Origin: Rubripirellula sp.
GTDB lineage: Bacteria; Planctomycetota; Planctomycetia; Pirellulales; Pirellulaceae
DNA: 44,685 nucleotides
Assembly (NCBI GenBank): GCA_016779185.1
Contig: JADHOA010000003.1
Coordinates: 1 to 44,685 of the forward strand
Reading direction: 5' to 3'
The notes under the pieces were generated by a model that saw nothing but the letters and a program-made list of their open reading frames with translations, searched no databases and had not been told where the DNA came from. Positions 1 through 9,569 of the stretch are shown here, piece by piece. Made by a program: the position numbers and the translations under genes. The first letter of the stretch is position 1. Each line of letters begins with the position of its first letter.

Positions 1-2
1 GG

Positions 3-596
3 GATGATGGAGTTAGTGGGGGTGAGCGTGCAGCGATTTTTTATCGAAAGCAGCGATTTAGAGAAATTGAAAAAGGAACGTTCTGGCTAAGTGAGAATCC
101 CGAACAAGTGGGGGTTGCTGGTTGGGATGCTGCTCTACCTCGGACCTGCACATGGATCAAGTTGGAAGAGGTTCGCGAAGGAAAGACGTTTTTGGTTGCG
201 AACACCCACTTTGATCATCGGGGATCGTTAGCTCGAGAAAAAAGTAGCCAGTTGATAAGGCGAAAGCTCTTGGAGCTAGCGGGTGGAATATCGATTGTTT
301 TGATGGGTGATTTTAACTGCACTCCAGATTCTTCTCCGTACCTAGAATTAACGCGTGGCGGGCATTTTTTAGATGCAAGGCAGGTTTCAAAAACGCTGGC
401 AGTCGGGCCTCACAGTACTTGGAATGGATTTGACGAGATCGTAAGTGGTCGAATCATCGATCATGTTTTCACCTCGGGTGATTTGGCGATTTTGCAATTT
501 TTCGTCGACGATCCGAGGACCAATGAAGGCAGATTCGCTAGTGATCACTTACCGGTACGAATCAGCATAGAGTTCGGTAAACCTGCAGCTAGATGA
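3..596 (+). CDS. Endonuclease/exonuclease/phosphatase family protein (5' truncated by window edge)
   Basis: Frame is open from base 3 (DDGVSGGERAAIFYRKQRF...) into the listed ORF; EEP motifs ANTHFDHRG, LMGDFNCTPDSSPY, IDHVFTSGD, ASDHLPVRISIEF. Confidence 0.88.
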   Translation, partial: DDGVSGGERAAIFYRKQRFREIEKGTFWLSENPEQVGVAGWDAALPRTCTWIKLEEVREGKTFLVANTHFDHRGSLAREKSSQLIRRKLLELAGGISIVLMGDFNCTPDSSPYLELTRGGHFLDARQVSKTLAVGPHSTWNGFDEIVSGRIIDHVFTSGDLAILQFFVDDPRTNEGRFASDHLPVRISIEFGKPAAR

Positions 597-1121
597 CCTA
601 GTAGCCAATAATTATTTTGCGATGAATTGTACCGGCTAAGTGGCATCTCTACCGGCCATTTTCTCTGGATGTTTAACTCAGTGATGATTTCTACTTCGTA
701 CCTGTCGGGAACCTTTCTCGGTGGTCCAATTGAACACGGAATTTTCTTGATTTGCAAATTCTTACAAAGGCCAGCACGGTTCGAATTCTTCGGGAGCTAT
801 TGGATTCTTCGCCGGTAAATGCCTCCTTGATCCGCGAAAAGCGTGGAAATTCGCACTCTTGTGTGAATCCGCTTCATAGCGGCTCTACGGCAAGCAATTT
901 TTCTGCTATTCTCTGCGGCAATTTGCATGAAGTCTGCAGGCGTTTGAAAGCAGACAGAAAGTCGACCTCTCACTTTCGTCTCTTGCAGGTTACAGGCGTG
1001 TACCCAAGTGCGGCTCACGTCATAGCAGCAACTTTCGGTTGCACGGGGAAAACCTGCCGTCCCGATTTATTGCTGCCAGCTGTCTAACAAACTCAATTAT
1101 TTGATTCGCTGGAAAAATAAA

Positions 1122-4100
1122 GTGCCACGTCGAGACGATATCAAAAAAATTCTGATCATTGGAAGCGGTCCTATCGTTATCGGGCAAGCCTGCGAGTTCG
1201 ATTACTCGGGGACTCAGGCCTGTAAAGCTCTCAGAGAAGAGGGATACGAAGTAGTCTTGGTAAATAGTAACCCAGCTACCATCATGACGGATCCTGGATT
1301 AGCAGACGCGACTTACATTGAGCCTCTGACTTGGCAGATGATTGAAAAAATCATTGCTAAGGAGAGGCCTGACGCTTTGTTGCCTACACTCGGAGGACAA
1401 ACGGGCCTGAATTGCGCGATGGACTTAGAGGCAAACGGCGTTCTAGAGAAGTACGGCGTCGAGATGATCGGAGCAAACGCTGCTGTGATTGCAAAGGCAG
1501 AAGAACGAGATCAGTTCAAGGAAGCGATGGAGAAAATCGGCCTTGACGTTTGCAAAGGGTTCACCGTTCATACGCTGGAAGAAGCTCGTGCAGCTTTGAA
1601 AGAAGTCGGCTTGCCGGCGGTTGTGCGACCTAGCTTCACGATGGGAGGAAGCGGATCAGCGATTGCCTATAATCGAGATGACTTCGATGCTCTCGTTCAG
1701 ATTGGGCTCGACCAATCACCCGTCACTGAAGTACTCATTGAAGAATCCATCATTGGTTGGAAAGAGTATGAAATGGAGGTGATGCGAGACAAAGATGACA
1801 ATGTGGTTATTATTTGCAGCATCGAGAACTTTGATCCAATGGGAGTGCATACGGGTGATTCCATCACCGTTGCACCCGCTCAAACTCTGACTGACAAAGA
1901 GTATCAGCGGATGCGAGATGCATCGCTTGCGGTAATCAGAGAAATAGGAGTTGAGACTGGCGGAAGCAATATTCAGTTTGCAATCGACCCAGACTCAGGT
2001 CGTATGATTGTGATTGAAATGAATCCGCGTGTTAGCCGATCGAGTGCATTGGCGAGTAAGGCAACAGGATTTCCGATTGCAAAAATTGCAGCTAAGCTCG
2101 CGATTGGCTACCGTCTCTGGGAATTGCCTAACGATATCACGAAGCAGACGAAAGCCTGTTTCGAACCCACAATTGACTATGTCGTAACCAAGATTCCAAG
2201 ATTCGCCTTCGAGAAGTTTCCAGAGGCAGACGCGACTCTCATGACGCAGATGAAAAGCGTCGGTGAGACCATGGCGATTGGCCGATCTTTCCGTGAGTCA
2301 TTTCAAAAAGCGATGCGTGGTTTAGAGGTTGGTGCATTTGGTTTTGGGAGTGATCATCGAGATTTGTGGGGAACCGAGTCGCAGCCTGACGATGATGAGG
2401 TGCGCGCCAAGTTAAGCACTCCCAATGCAGAACGTGTTTTCTACATCCGTTACGCATTGAAGTCAGGAATGTCATCATCTGAGATTCATTCGATAACAAA
2501 TATAGATATTTGGTTTCTGGATCATCTCGCTCAGATAGTAGAAGAGGAGAACCAACTGCGAGAAATAGGATCGTTGGAGGCGATTGACGCAGACCAAATG
2601 CGTCACGCTAAACGAAACGGGTTCTCCGATCGTCAAATTGCTTGCATGACTGGCACAACTGAACTGAAAGTGCGAGCACGCCGGTTGGAACTCGGAGTCA
2701 AGCCTGTCTATAAAAGCGTGGATACGTGTTCAGCCGAATTTGAAGCCTATACACCGTATTATTACAGCACTTATGAGCTGGAAAATGAATTGCCTGAGCC
2801 TTCAGGAAAGAAGCGTGTGATTATCTTGGGCGGCGGACCCAATCGAATAGGGCAGGGAATTGAATTCGATTACTGCTGTTGCCATGCAAGCTTTGCCCTG
2901 CGCGATATTGGCATCGAAAGTGTGATGGTTAACAGCAATCCGGAAACGGTTAGCACCGATTACGATACCTCCGATGTGCTGTTTTTTGAGCCATTAACAA
3001 TCGAAGATGTATTAAATATCTGTGATGCGATTAAGCCCGATGGTGTGATTGTTCAATTTGGAGGTCAGACACCACTTAATCTCGCTCGAGGTTTGCAAGA
3101 AGCTGGCGTTCCTATTATCGGCACAAGTGTCGATACGATCGAGACCGCAGAGGATCGTGAAAGATTTCAGCAGTTGATTGATGAGCTTAACTTGCGACAA
3201 CCACCAAGCGGTATCGCAAGGAATATGGACGAAGCTCGTCGCGAGGTCAAGAAAATCGGATTCCCCGCTTTGGTTCGCCCAAGTTTTGTCTTGGGGGGTC
3301 GGGCAATGGAGATTTGTTATGACCAAAGTCAGTTTGATCGTTACGTAGCTGAGGCATTTGTGGTAGCCGATGGGCAGCCAGTGCTGATCGACCGTTTTCT
3401 GGAAGACGCAACCGAAGTTGATGTTGACGCGGTGGCGGATGGTGAAGATTGCGTCATCATGGGAATCATGGAGCACATAGAGGAGGCGGGAGTTCATTCT
3501 GGGGATTCTGCCTGTGCAATTCCTCCTTTTAGCCTTACTCAGCCAGTACTGACACAAATCAGAGAGGCTACAAAAAAATTAGCGGCTGCTTTGCAAGTGA
3601 TTGGTTTGATGAACATCCAATTTGCTGTGAAGCGAACCGATACAGAGTTCGCGCTCTACGTTCTTGAAGTGAATCCACGCGCTAGTCGAACCGCGCCGTT
3701 TGTCGCAAAGTCTACTGGTGTGCCAGTGGCGAGTATTGCGACAAAGGTCATGACAGGTTTGAAATTGAGGGAGTTGGGGATAACACACGAGCCGATCCCA
3801 TCTCATGTCTCAATTAAGGAGAGCGTGTTTCCTTTCCGTAAGTTTTCCGGAGTCGATATCGTTTTGGGTCCAGAGATGCGAAGTACGGGCGAGGTGATGG
3901 GAATCAGTGATAAGTTTTCTACTGCCTTCGCGAAGAGTCAAATTGCCGCTGGTAGTCTCTTGCCGGAAACAGGAAAGGTTTTCATTAGCTTGACATCTCG
4001 ACATAAAGATGCAGCTAAAGATTTGGGGATGCAGCTTAAAGAGCTCGGATTTGAAATCCTTGCGACTGCGGGTACCGCTGCGAGGCTTAGTGATGAAGGA

Positions 4101-4373
4101 GTTGAGGTAACGACTGTCAAGAAGTTAGCAGAGGGGCATCCGAATCTGATTGATTATCTCAAAAATGGCGATGTTCAACTAATACTCAACACACCAAGTG
4201 GAAAAGGTGCTCGTACCGATGAAGGAAAAATTCGTGCGTCGGCGGTTCAGCATGGAGTTCCCTGTATCACGACGATCGCTGCTGCGGAGGCCGCATTGCG
4301 AGCAATGAAGGCAACCAGAGAGAAGCCACTGGAGGTGGAGTCGTTGCAAAGCCGGTACGCTACTAATAGCTGA
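1122..4373 (+). CDS. carB: Carbamoyl-phosphate synthase large subunit
   Basis: Duplicated ATP-grasp architecture; [50 protein letters not shown] and second half [28 protein letters not shown]-terminal MGS-like domain. GTG at 1122 (MPRRDDIKK) fits better than TTG at 1101. Confidence 0.98.
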   Translation: MPRRDDIKKILIIGSGPIVIGQACEFDYSGTQACKALREEGYEVVLVNSNPATIMTDPGLADATYIEPLTWQMIEKIIAKERPDALLPTLGGQTGLNCAMDLEANGVLEKYGVEMIGANAAVIAKAEERDQFKEAMEKIGLDVCKGFTVHTLEEARAALKEVGLPAVVRPSFTMGGSGSAIAYNRDDFDALVQIGLDQSPVTEVLIEESIIGWKEYEMEVMRDKDDNVVIICSIENFDPMGVHTGDSITVAPAQTLTDKEYQRMRDASLAVIREIGVETGGSNIQFAIDPDSGRMIVIEMNPRVSRSSALASKATGFPIAKIAAKLAIGYRLWELPNDITKQTKACFEPTIDYVVTKIPRFAFEKFPEADATLMTQMKSVGETMAIGRSFRESFQKAMRGLEVGAFGFGSDHRDLWGTESQPDDDEVRAKLSTPNAERVFYIRYALKSGMSSSEIHSITNIDIWFLDHLAQIVEEENQLREIGSLEAIDADQMRHAKRNGFSDRQIACMTGTTELKVRARRLELGVKPVYKSVDTCSAEFEAYTPYYYSTYELENELPEPSGKKRVIILGGGPNRIGQGIEFDYCCCHASFALRDIGIESVMVNSNPETVSTDYDTSDVLFFEPLTIEDVLNICDAIKPDGVIVQFGGQTPLNLARGLQEAGVPIIGTSVDTIETAEDRERFQQLIDELNLRQPPSGIARNMDEARREVKKIGFPALVRPSFVLGGRAMEICYDQSQFDRYVAEAFVVADGQPVLIDRFLEDATEVDVDAVADGEDCVIMGIMEHIEEAGVHSGDSACAIPPFSLTQPVLTQIREATKKLAAALQVIGLMNIQFAVKRTDTEFALYVLEVNPRASRTAPFVAKSTGVPVASIATKVMTGLKLRELGITHEPIPSHVSIKESVFPFRKFSGVDIVLGPEMRSTGEVMGISDKFSTAFAKSQIAAGSLLPETGKVFISLTSRHKDAAKDLGMQLKELGFEILATAGTAARLSDEGVEVTTVKKLAEGHPNLIDYLKNGDVQLILNTPSGKGARTDEGKIRASAVQHGVPCITTIAAAEAALRAMKATREKPLEVESLQSRYATNS

Positions 4374-4424
4374 TAAGGAATCAACTTTACTTACCAGTTG
4401 CAATACTCATGGTGCGAGTTCGTC

Positions 4425-5876
4425 ATGCAATCCAGTGAAGATTCTTCCTCAATCTCTCATTCAACAACAGTAGAGGGTCGTAGCCTGTTGGACACCTCAT
4501 TCTTGAAGCTGCTCGTTGTCGATAATGAGGCAGCCCACGCAAGGGCAATGACAGAAAGTCTCGAAAAGGTCGGCTATCACTGCGAGGTTGCGACCAGTGG
4601 CCCCGAGGCTGCAAAGTTGATTGAAAGAGAGACCTACGACATTGTCATCACCGATATGGTGATGAACGACGTCGATGGAATGCAAATCTTAAAGCTTGTC
4701 CGCGAAAGGTTACCCGATTGCCAGGTCGTGATGGTGACAGGGCACGCGACGGTACCTGTAGCAGTTGAAGCGATGCAGCGAGGAGCATTCAACTTTTTGG
4801 AAAAGCCGATTACACCAAATCGGTTACGGGCGATCGCTGAGAAGGCCGCTGAGGCCGTTTTGCTGAAGCGACAAAATACTGAATTGCTACAGCGATTAGA
4901 TGAACGCTTTGGATTCGAAGGTATCATCTACGTCAGCAAGAAAATGCAAAATGTGGTTGATAGAATTCGCCGTATTGCATCCACTGACGCCACTGTTCTC
5001 GTTACTGGTGAAAATGGAACGGGAAAAGAAGTTATTGCACAAGCAATTCATCAAAACAGTCAACGTCGTAGCAAAAGAATTGTTGCGATGAATACTGGAG
5101 CCATAGCTGAGAATCTTGTTGAGAGTGAGCTGTTCGGACATGTGAAAGGTTCCTTCACCGACGCGGTTGCAGATAGAGAAGGGGCTTTTCAGTACGCTAA
5201 TGGTGGAACGCTTTTTTTGGATGAAGTTGGCGATATGCCAATGAGTACCCAGATAAAGCTATTGAGAGTGCTAGAGGAAAATCAGATTACTCGAGTTGGT
5301 GACAACAAGACGATCAAAGTAAATGTTCGCCTTATTTCCGCAACCAACCGTCCGCTCGAGGCAATGATCGAGAGCGGAACATTTCGGAAAGATCTGTACC
5401 ACCGTTTGAAAGTAGTGACGGTCGAATTGCCAGCTTTGAGGGAGCGTCCAGAAGACGTTGTGCCTCTGATGGATCATTTCCGAAAATCATTCCTCCGACG
5501 ACACGAGAAGCCAGTCGCTCATTTTACGCCATCCGTAACGAAGCGATTTTTCGAATATTCATGGCCTGGAAATGTTCGGGAATTGAGGAACTTTGTTGAG
5601 ACAATGGTTGTTCTTGATACGGATGGAAAATTAGACGTCGATGATCTTCCACCTGAATTATGCGAAGAAACTGATGAGATTATTTCCGATAAGGTCCCGG
5701 TTTTTGCGACAGAAACAGCACTCATCGGGCAGCCTTTGAGTGTAATCGAACGTTGGGCAATCGAGGAAACATTAAAACTCACCCATGACAATAGGGATGA
5801 GGCGGCGAAGGTTTTGGGCATTGGTGCCCGAACGTTATATCGCCGCCTCGATCAATACAAAAAAGATGAAGAGTAG
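4425..5876 (+). CDS. NtrC-family response regulator (receiver, AAA+ sigma54-activator-like, Fis-type HTH)
   Basis: Receiver DIVITDMVMND and EKPI; Walker A GENGTGKE; Walker B GGTLFLDEVGD; C-terminal Fis-like HTH (RDEAAKVLGIGARTLYRRLDQYK). ATG at 4425 preferred to TTG at 4398. Confidence 0.95.
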   Translation: MQSSEDSSSISHSTTVEGRSLLDTSFLKLLVVDNEAAHARAMTESLEKVGYHCEVATSGPEAAKLIERETYDIVITDMVMNDVDGMQILKLVRERLPDCQVVMVTGHATVPVAVEAMQRGAFNFLEKPITPNRLRAIAEKAAEAVLLKRQNTELLQRLDERFGFEGIIYVSKKMQNVVDRIRRIASTDATVLVTGENGTGKEVIAQAIHQNSQRRSKRIVAMNTGAIAENLVESELFGHVKGSFTDAVADREGAFQYANGGTLFLDEVGDMPMSTQIKLLRVLEENQITRVGDNKTIKVNVRLISATNRPLEAMIESGTFRKDLYHRLKVVTVELPALRERPEDVVPLMDHFRKSFLRRHEKPVAHFTPSVTKRFFEYSWPGNVRELRNFVETMVVLDTDGKLDVDDLPPELCEETDEIISDKVPVFATETALIGQPLSVIERWAIEETLKLTHDNRDEAAKVLGIGARTLYRRLDQYKKDEE

Positions 5877-5910
5877 ATTGTGGTGCGTTTGTAGAAACCA
5901 CGATGTTTTT
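5877..5910 (+). terminator. Putative intrinsic terminator downstream of the NtrC-like gene
   Basis: Inverted repeat ATTGTGGT (5877-5884) / ACCACGAT (5897-5904), one G-U pair, then TTTTT at 5906-5910, immediately after the stop codon. Confidence 0.55.
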
Positions 5911-6007
5911 GAGAAGCACTTTGTCTCTAAAATCCATTGTCGCATAACTTACTGCCCGTTTTGATTCGAGGCAAAGAATCGCGGTGCTAGCTTCAAGTGA
6001 GTCAAAA

Positions 6008-7102
6008 CTACTCTTCTTGAGATTTGTGGACTTCAGTATCGATAAACTGGCCCGCTGCATCGCTTGAATAATATTCAAGTAAAACTTTTTCAAAGTCCTC
6101 TCTCGAACGAATTCTCGCCATTGCGAGTCTCACTTCCTCGTGTTGAGGATGGCTCTGTGAGTATTTAATGCAAAACTTTCTCATCAACAAAGGCGCGCGA
6201 TTTTCGGGATAGGTTTCTTCACATAAGGTGAAATGTTCTCGCATTACCTCCGCTTGTGTTACCACATTAGGTGGTGGCAATACGATTCCTTTCGCGAGTG
6301 CACGGCATTGCTCAAAGATCCAAGGGTTACCAATAGCGCCCCTTGCGACAGTGACCCCGTCAACTTGAGTTTCGCGAATCATGGATAAACAATCATGTGG
6401 AGTGAATAGGTCACCGCTGCCCAAAATTGTTAAGTGCTCACCGACATGATCCTTCACTTCTTTTAGAAAACTCCATCGACTGGGGCCAACATAGCGTTGC
6501 TCAACTGTACGGCCGTGAATGGTTGCAGCATCGATTCCGATTTTGATGGCACCATCTAAGATGGTAAAAAACTTGTCGCGGCTTTCATCGGTGTCGTCAA
6601 TCCCACGACGCATTTTCACGGTTACGGGAATGTGGCTTGGGACATTTTCGCGGGTTCTGGAAAGGATTTCTATTGCAACATCGGGCTGAGAAAGATGGAA
6701 ACCGCCCCGGCATCTACCCAAAACCTTTCTAACGGGACACCCAAAATTAACATCGATAATGTCAAATCCGGCATCCACCAGTTTGAGTGCTCCGGCAGCG
6801 AACTGTTCGGGTTCCGCACCCATCAACTGACCACCTACCGGATGCTCTTCTTTGTGAATGTCCAGAAAATGCTTTGTTTTCTTCTTTTGGCTGAGCGCTA
6901 ATAAGAATTGATCTAACATGACTTCGCAAAGGCTGTACGTTGCCCCGTGTCTTTTGGCGATGACTCGCATGGGTAAATCGCTGTAACCCGATAAAGCCGC
7001 TTGTACAATCGGGAACCCGATGTCAACATTCCCAATGCTTAATGGCTGTAAGGTGATATTCTGGTTGCCATGTAATGGTTTTGGCAGGCTGGAATCAAAC
7101 AT
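6008..7102 (-). CDS. dus: tRNA-dihydrouridine synthase
   Basis: Dus TIM barrel: FPIVQAALSGYSDLPMRVIAKRHGA, IDVNFGCPVRKV, PVTVKMRRGID, ATIHGRTVEQRYVGPSRW, GVTVARGAIGNPWIF. Confidence 0.95.
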   Translation of the reverse strand: MFDSSLPKPLHGNQNITLQPLSIGNVDIGFPIVQAALSGYSDLPMRVIAKRHGATYSLCEVMLDQFLLALSQKKKTKHFLDIHKEEHPVGGQLMGAEPEQFAAGALKLVDAGFDIIDVNFGCPVRKVLGRCRGGFHLSQPDVAIEILSRTRENVPSHIPVTVKMRRGIDDTDESRDKFFTILDGAIKIGIDAATIHGRTVEQRYVGPSRWSFLKEVKDHVGEHLTILGSGDLFTPHDCLSMIRETQVDGVTVARGAIGNPWIFEQCRALAKGIVLPPPNVVTQAEVMREHFTLCEETYPENRAPLLMRKFCIKYSQSHPQHEEVRLAMARIRSREDFEKVLLEYYSSDAAGQFIDTEVHKSQEE

Positions 7103-7181
7103 CCTCGTTATCCATTTAGCAAAGTGCTGACGTGCTACATACGGAGATCATTTTTGGTACACCAGTGAATAGGATCAAGGC

Positions 7182-8306
7182 ATGACAGTTGCCAATTTCG
7201 TGCTCGTTGTGACGTTCTACGTCGGGCTTACATCAATCTCAAACGCTTTTGCAATTAATCCTAACATGAAGATAGAGTCAGAGGTTTTCGGTACTACGAG
7301 CGATAATCAGAAAGTCATTCGGTATACGCTAGTCAACTCAAAAGGCTATTCCGTCTCGGTGATGAATTTCGGAGCGACTTTATTGGAAGTCATGGTGCCC
7401 GATCGCGAAGGTGACGTTGCCAACGTCAATCTTTGCTTCGAATCCTTTAGTTCCTACGAATCGGGGCATCCCTATTTCGGAAGTTCCGTCGGACGTTTCT
7501 GTAATCGCATTGGAGAAGGTAAGTTTCAAATAGACGGGGCGGAGTATCAGGTTACCTTGAATTCGGGAAAACATCATCTTCATGGAGGGAAAGATAATTT
7601 TTCGTATCGCTTGTGGGACTCAGAGATTATCAAAGAAGAAAATACAGTTGGCGTATCTTTTACAATTTTCAGCAAAGACGGGGATGAGGGTTACCCGGGA
7701 AATTTGACGGCTCGAGCAGTGTATAAATGGAATGACGAAAATGAGCTTACCATTGAATATTCAGCTGAAACGGATGCACCCACGCATGTGAATTTAACAA
7801 ACCACAGTTACTGGAATCTTGCAGGTGCTGGATCGGGATCCGCAATGGGGCACATCACCAAGATATATGCTGATCAGTGGTTGGATGTAGACGTGGATCT
7901 AATCCCCTCTGGCATCTTTAATCCAGTCGAAGGCACTCCGTTGGACTTTCGGGAAGCAAGGTGCTTCGGGGAGCGGATTTCGGATTTGCCAAATACAAAA
8001 GGATATGATCATTGCTATGTAGTGAGAGGTGAGTCTGGAAAATTGCGTTCTGCAGCTGAGGTGGTGGACCCTGTGTCAGGTAGAAAACTAGAGATAGAGA
8101 CGACTCAACCCGGTATGCAGCTTTATACAGCGAATCATTTGCCTGGAAATGAACGATCAAATGGGTACCAGAGTCATCATGCATTTTGTCTCGAGACTCA
8201 GCATTTTCCCAATACGCCAAATATCTCTCACTTCCCCACGACCCTATTGAGGCCGGAACGATCTCTTCGAGAGACGACAGTTCATCGTTTTGGGGTCCAA
8301 AACTAA
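7182..8306 (+). CDS. Aldose 1-epimerase (galactose mutarotase) with predicted signal peptide
   Basis: MNFGATLLEVMVPDREG, GSSVGRFCNRI, LNSGKHHLHGG, THVNLTNHSYWNLAG, FCLETQHFPN; hydrophobic N-terminus. Confidence 0.95.
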   Translation: MTVANFVLVVTFYVGLTSISNAFAINPNMKIESEVFGTTSDNQKVIRYTLVNSKGYSVSVMNFGATLLEVMVPDREGDVANVNLCFESFSSYESGHPYFGSSVGRFCNRIGEGKFQIDGAEYQVTLNSGKHHLHGGKDNFSYRLWDSEIIKEENTVGVSFTIFSKDGDEGYPGNLTARAVYKWNDENELTIEYSAETDAPTHVNLTNHSYWNLAGAGSGSAMGHITKIYADQWLDVDVDLIPSGIFNPVEGTPLDFREARCFGERISDLPNTKGYDHCYVVRGESGKLRSAAEVVDPVSGRKLEIETTQPGMQLYTANHLPGNERSNGYQSHHAFCLETQHFPNTPNISHFPTTLLRPERSLRETTVHRFGVQN

Positions 8307-8314
8307 AGTTTTTT

Positions 8315-8333
8315 CATGCGTCGAAAACGCATG
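8315..8333. terminator. Perfect stem-loop just 3' of the mutarotase gene (possible transcript 3' end)
   Basis: CATGCGT (8315-8321) / ACGCATG (8327-8333), loop CGAAA, 9 nt after the stop; T6 precedes rather than follows the stem on +. Confidence 0.35.
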
Positions 8334-8563
8334 GTAGCACGTTGGAAAAGCTCTTCACCGTTTCTATGAAGAGAATTCGCAACGGACATAGCATTTGGTG
8401 ATTTTTGTAGTAACCAATCGCTAAAAGCAAATTTGGGTTCAGGCGAGATCGCAGGAAGGTAGGGAGCGATCGAGCTGGCTTGTTTTTTTGACGTTAAATC
8501 CGGAAAAATTAGCGCAGCTTCGGATTGGACGATATGAGGCTGGTGAGTCGCGATTAAAAAAAC

Positions 8564-8618
8564 TTGACGTGAACTGCTTAAGATGTTAACACAATCTTAG
8601 CAATTCAACGTTAGGAGG
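8564..8618 (+). promoter_or_regulatory. Possible promoter -35 (TTGACG) with weak -10, and strong Shine-Dalgarno AGGAGG before the gene at 8626
   Basis: TTGACG at 8564-8569, 17-nt spacer, TAACAC at 8587-8592 (poor -10 match); AGGAGG at 8613-8618, 7 nt before ATG 8626. Confidence 0.35.
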
Positions 8619-8625
8619 CTGCGCG

Positions 8626-9492
8626 ATGCACGTAGACCTGTTATTTTCCGTAACGATACTTCTGGCGATTGTCCTCTTCGCTTTTTTAGCAACCGCCAGG
8701 TTTTGCACATGTCGAAGAGGGCCGGCTATTTCGTTAGTACTTCTTGCCACGCTTGGATTTGGTTGGATTTTTGCCGGCAGGCTGGACTGGGCTAAATTTA
8801 TACCGAGTCAATACGTTGTGTTTTTGGCGAATATTACGCCCGTCCTACTCAGTGTCGCTGCAGGTCTCGCATTCAAGAGCCATCAAATTACTCGCTTCGC
8901 TAGACCACTGACAGCAGCTGTGTTACTGACGCTTGCATTGGCTTATGCGACGGTGCCTTACTTTCGTCCAAATTTGCACCCACTTGTTTTAAGCTCGCAG
9001 ACGTTATGGAAGGACAGTACGTGTTTGCAAAGTCATCCTTCTAGTTGTGCGCCTGCTGCTGCGGTCACGCTCATGCGACTCCATGGTGTAAATGGTACGG
9101 AACAAAGTTTAGCTACATGGTGCTTGACCAGCGAAAAAGGAACCGAGTCGCTCGGTTTGTATCGTGGTCTAGTAAAAGCTCTCGATGATAATCGCAAACA
9201 ACCCAAAGTTGCATCCGCGAATCCCGATCATTGGTCGAGACAGGCTGGGCTTCCAAATGTATCCTTGGTGCGTTTGGGTCAACGTACGCGAGATTGGTCG
9301 ACGGTTAAATATTACGGAAGCATTCGTTGGCTTTTCCCGTCACACGGAGAGGGCCATGCAATTGTGGTAGTTGGCAAGGATGAGTCAGGAAACTGGAAGA
9401 TTATCGATCCAGCCTTCGGTGAGACAGTATGGACCGACGAGCAAATGAAAGAACGCTTCACGGGGGAGGCTATCTATTTAGCCTCTAAGTAG
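8626..9492 (+). CDS. Membrane-anchored C39-like (papain-fold) cysteine peptidase
   Basis: About four hydrophobic N-terminal segments, then HPSSCAPAAAVTLMRLHGV (Cys), GEGHAIVVVGKDESGNWKIIDPAFGE (His/Asp). ATG preceded by AGGAGG. Confidence 0.75.
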   Translation: MHVDLLFSVTILLAIVLFAFLATARFCTCRRGPAISLVLLATLGFGWIFAGRLDWAKFIPSQYVVFLANITPVLLSVAAGLAFKSHQITRFARPLTAAVLLTLALAYATVPYFRPNLHPLVLSSQTLWKDSTCLQSHPSSCAPAAAVTLMRLHGVNGTEQSLATWCLTSEKGTESLGLYRGLVKALDDNRKQPKVASANPDHWSRQAGLPNVSLVRLGQRTRDWSTVKYYGSIRWLFPSHGEGHAIVVVGKDESGNWKIIDPAFGETVWTDEQMKERFTGEAIYLASK

Positions 9493-9500
9493 TTTCCTAA

Positions 9501-9545
9501 CAGAAAGAGAAATGAAAGCGAGATGAACTTCCATTTCTCTTTCAG
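9501..9545. terminator. Inverted repeat between convergent genes (possible bidirectional terminator)
   Basis: CAGAAAGAGAAATG (9501-9514) / CATTTCTCTTTCAG (9532-9545): 14-bp arms with one mismatch, 17-nt loop. Confidence 0.5.
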
Positions 9546-9569
9546 TTTAAGCTTGCAGCCTGAACGAGA

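Noticed and set aside
752-1087. 111-aa ORF upstream of carB
   Set aside because: No motif, odd composition; overlapped by another ORF on the opposite strand; treated as non-coding.
3012-3557. 181-aa ORF on the minus strand inside carB
   Set aside because: Antisense to a highly conserved gene; translation shows no recognisable domain.
8186-8401. 71-aa ORF overlapping the end of the mutarotase gene
   Set aside because: Out-of-frame with the conserved C-terminus of the mutarotase; also spans the 8315-8333 stem-loop.
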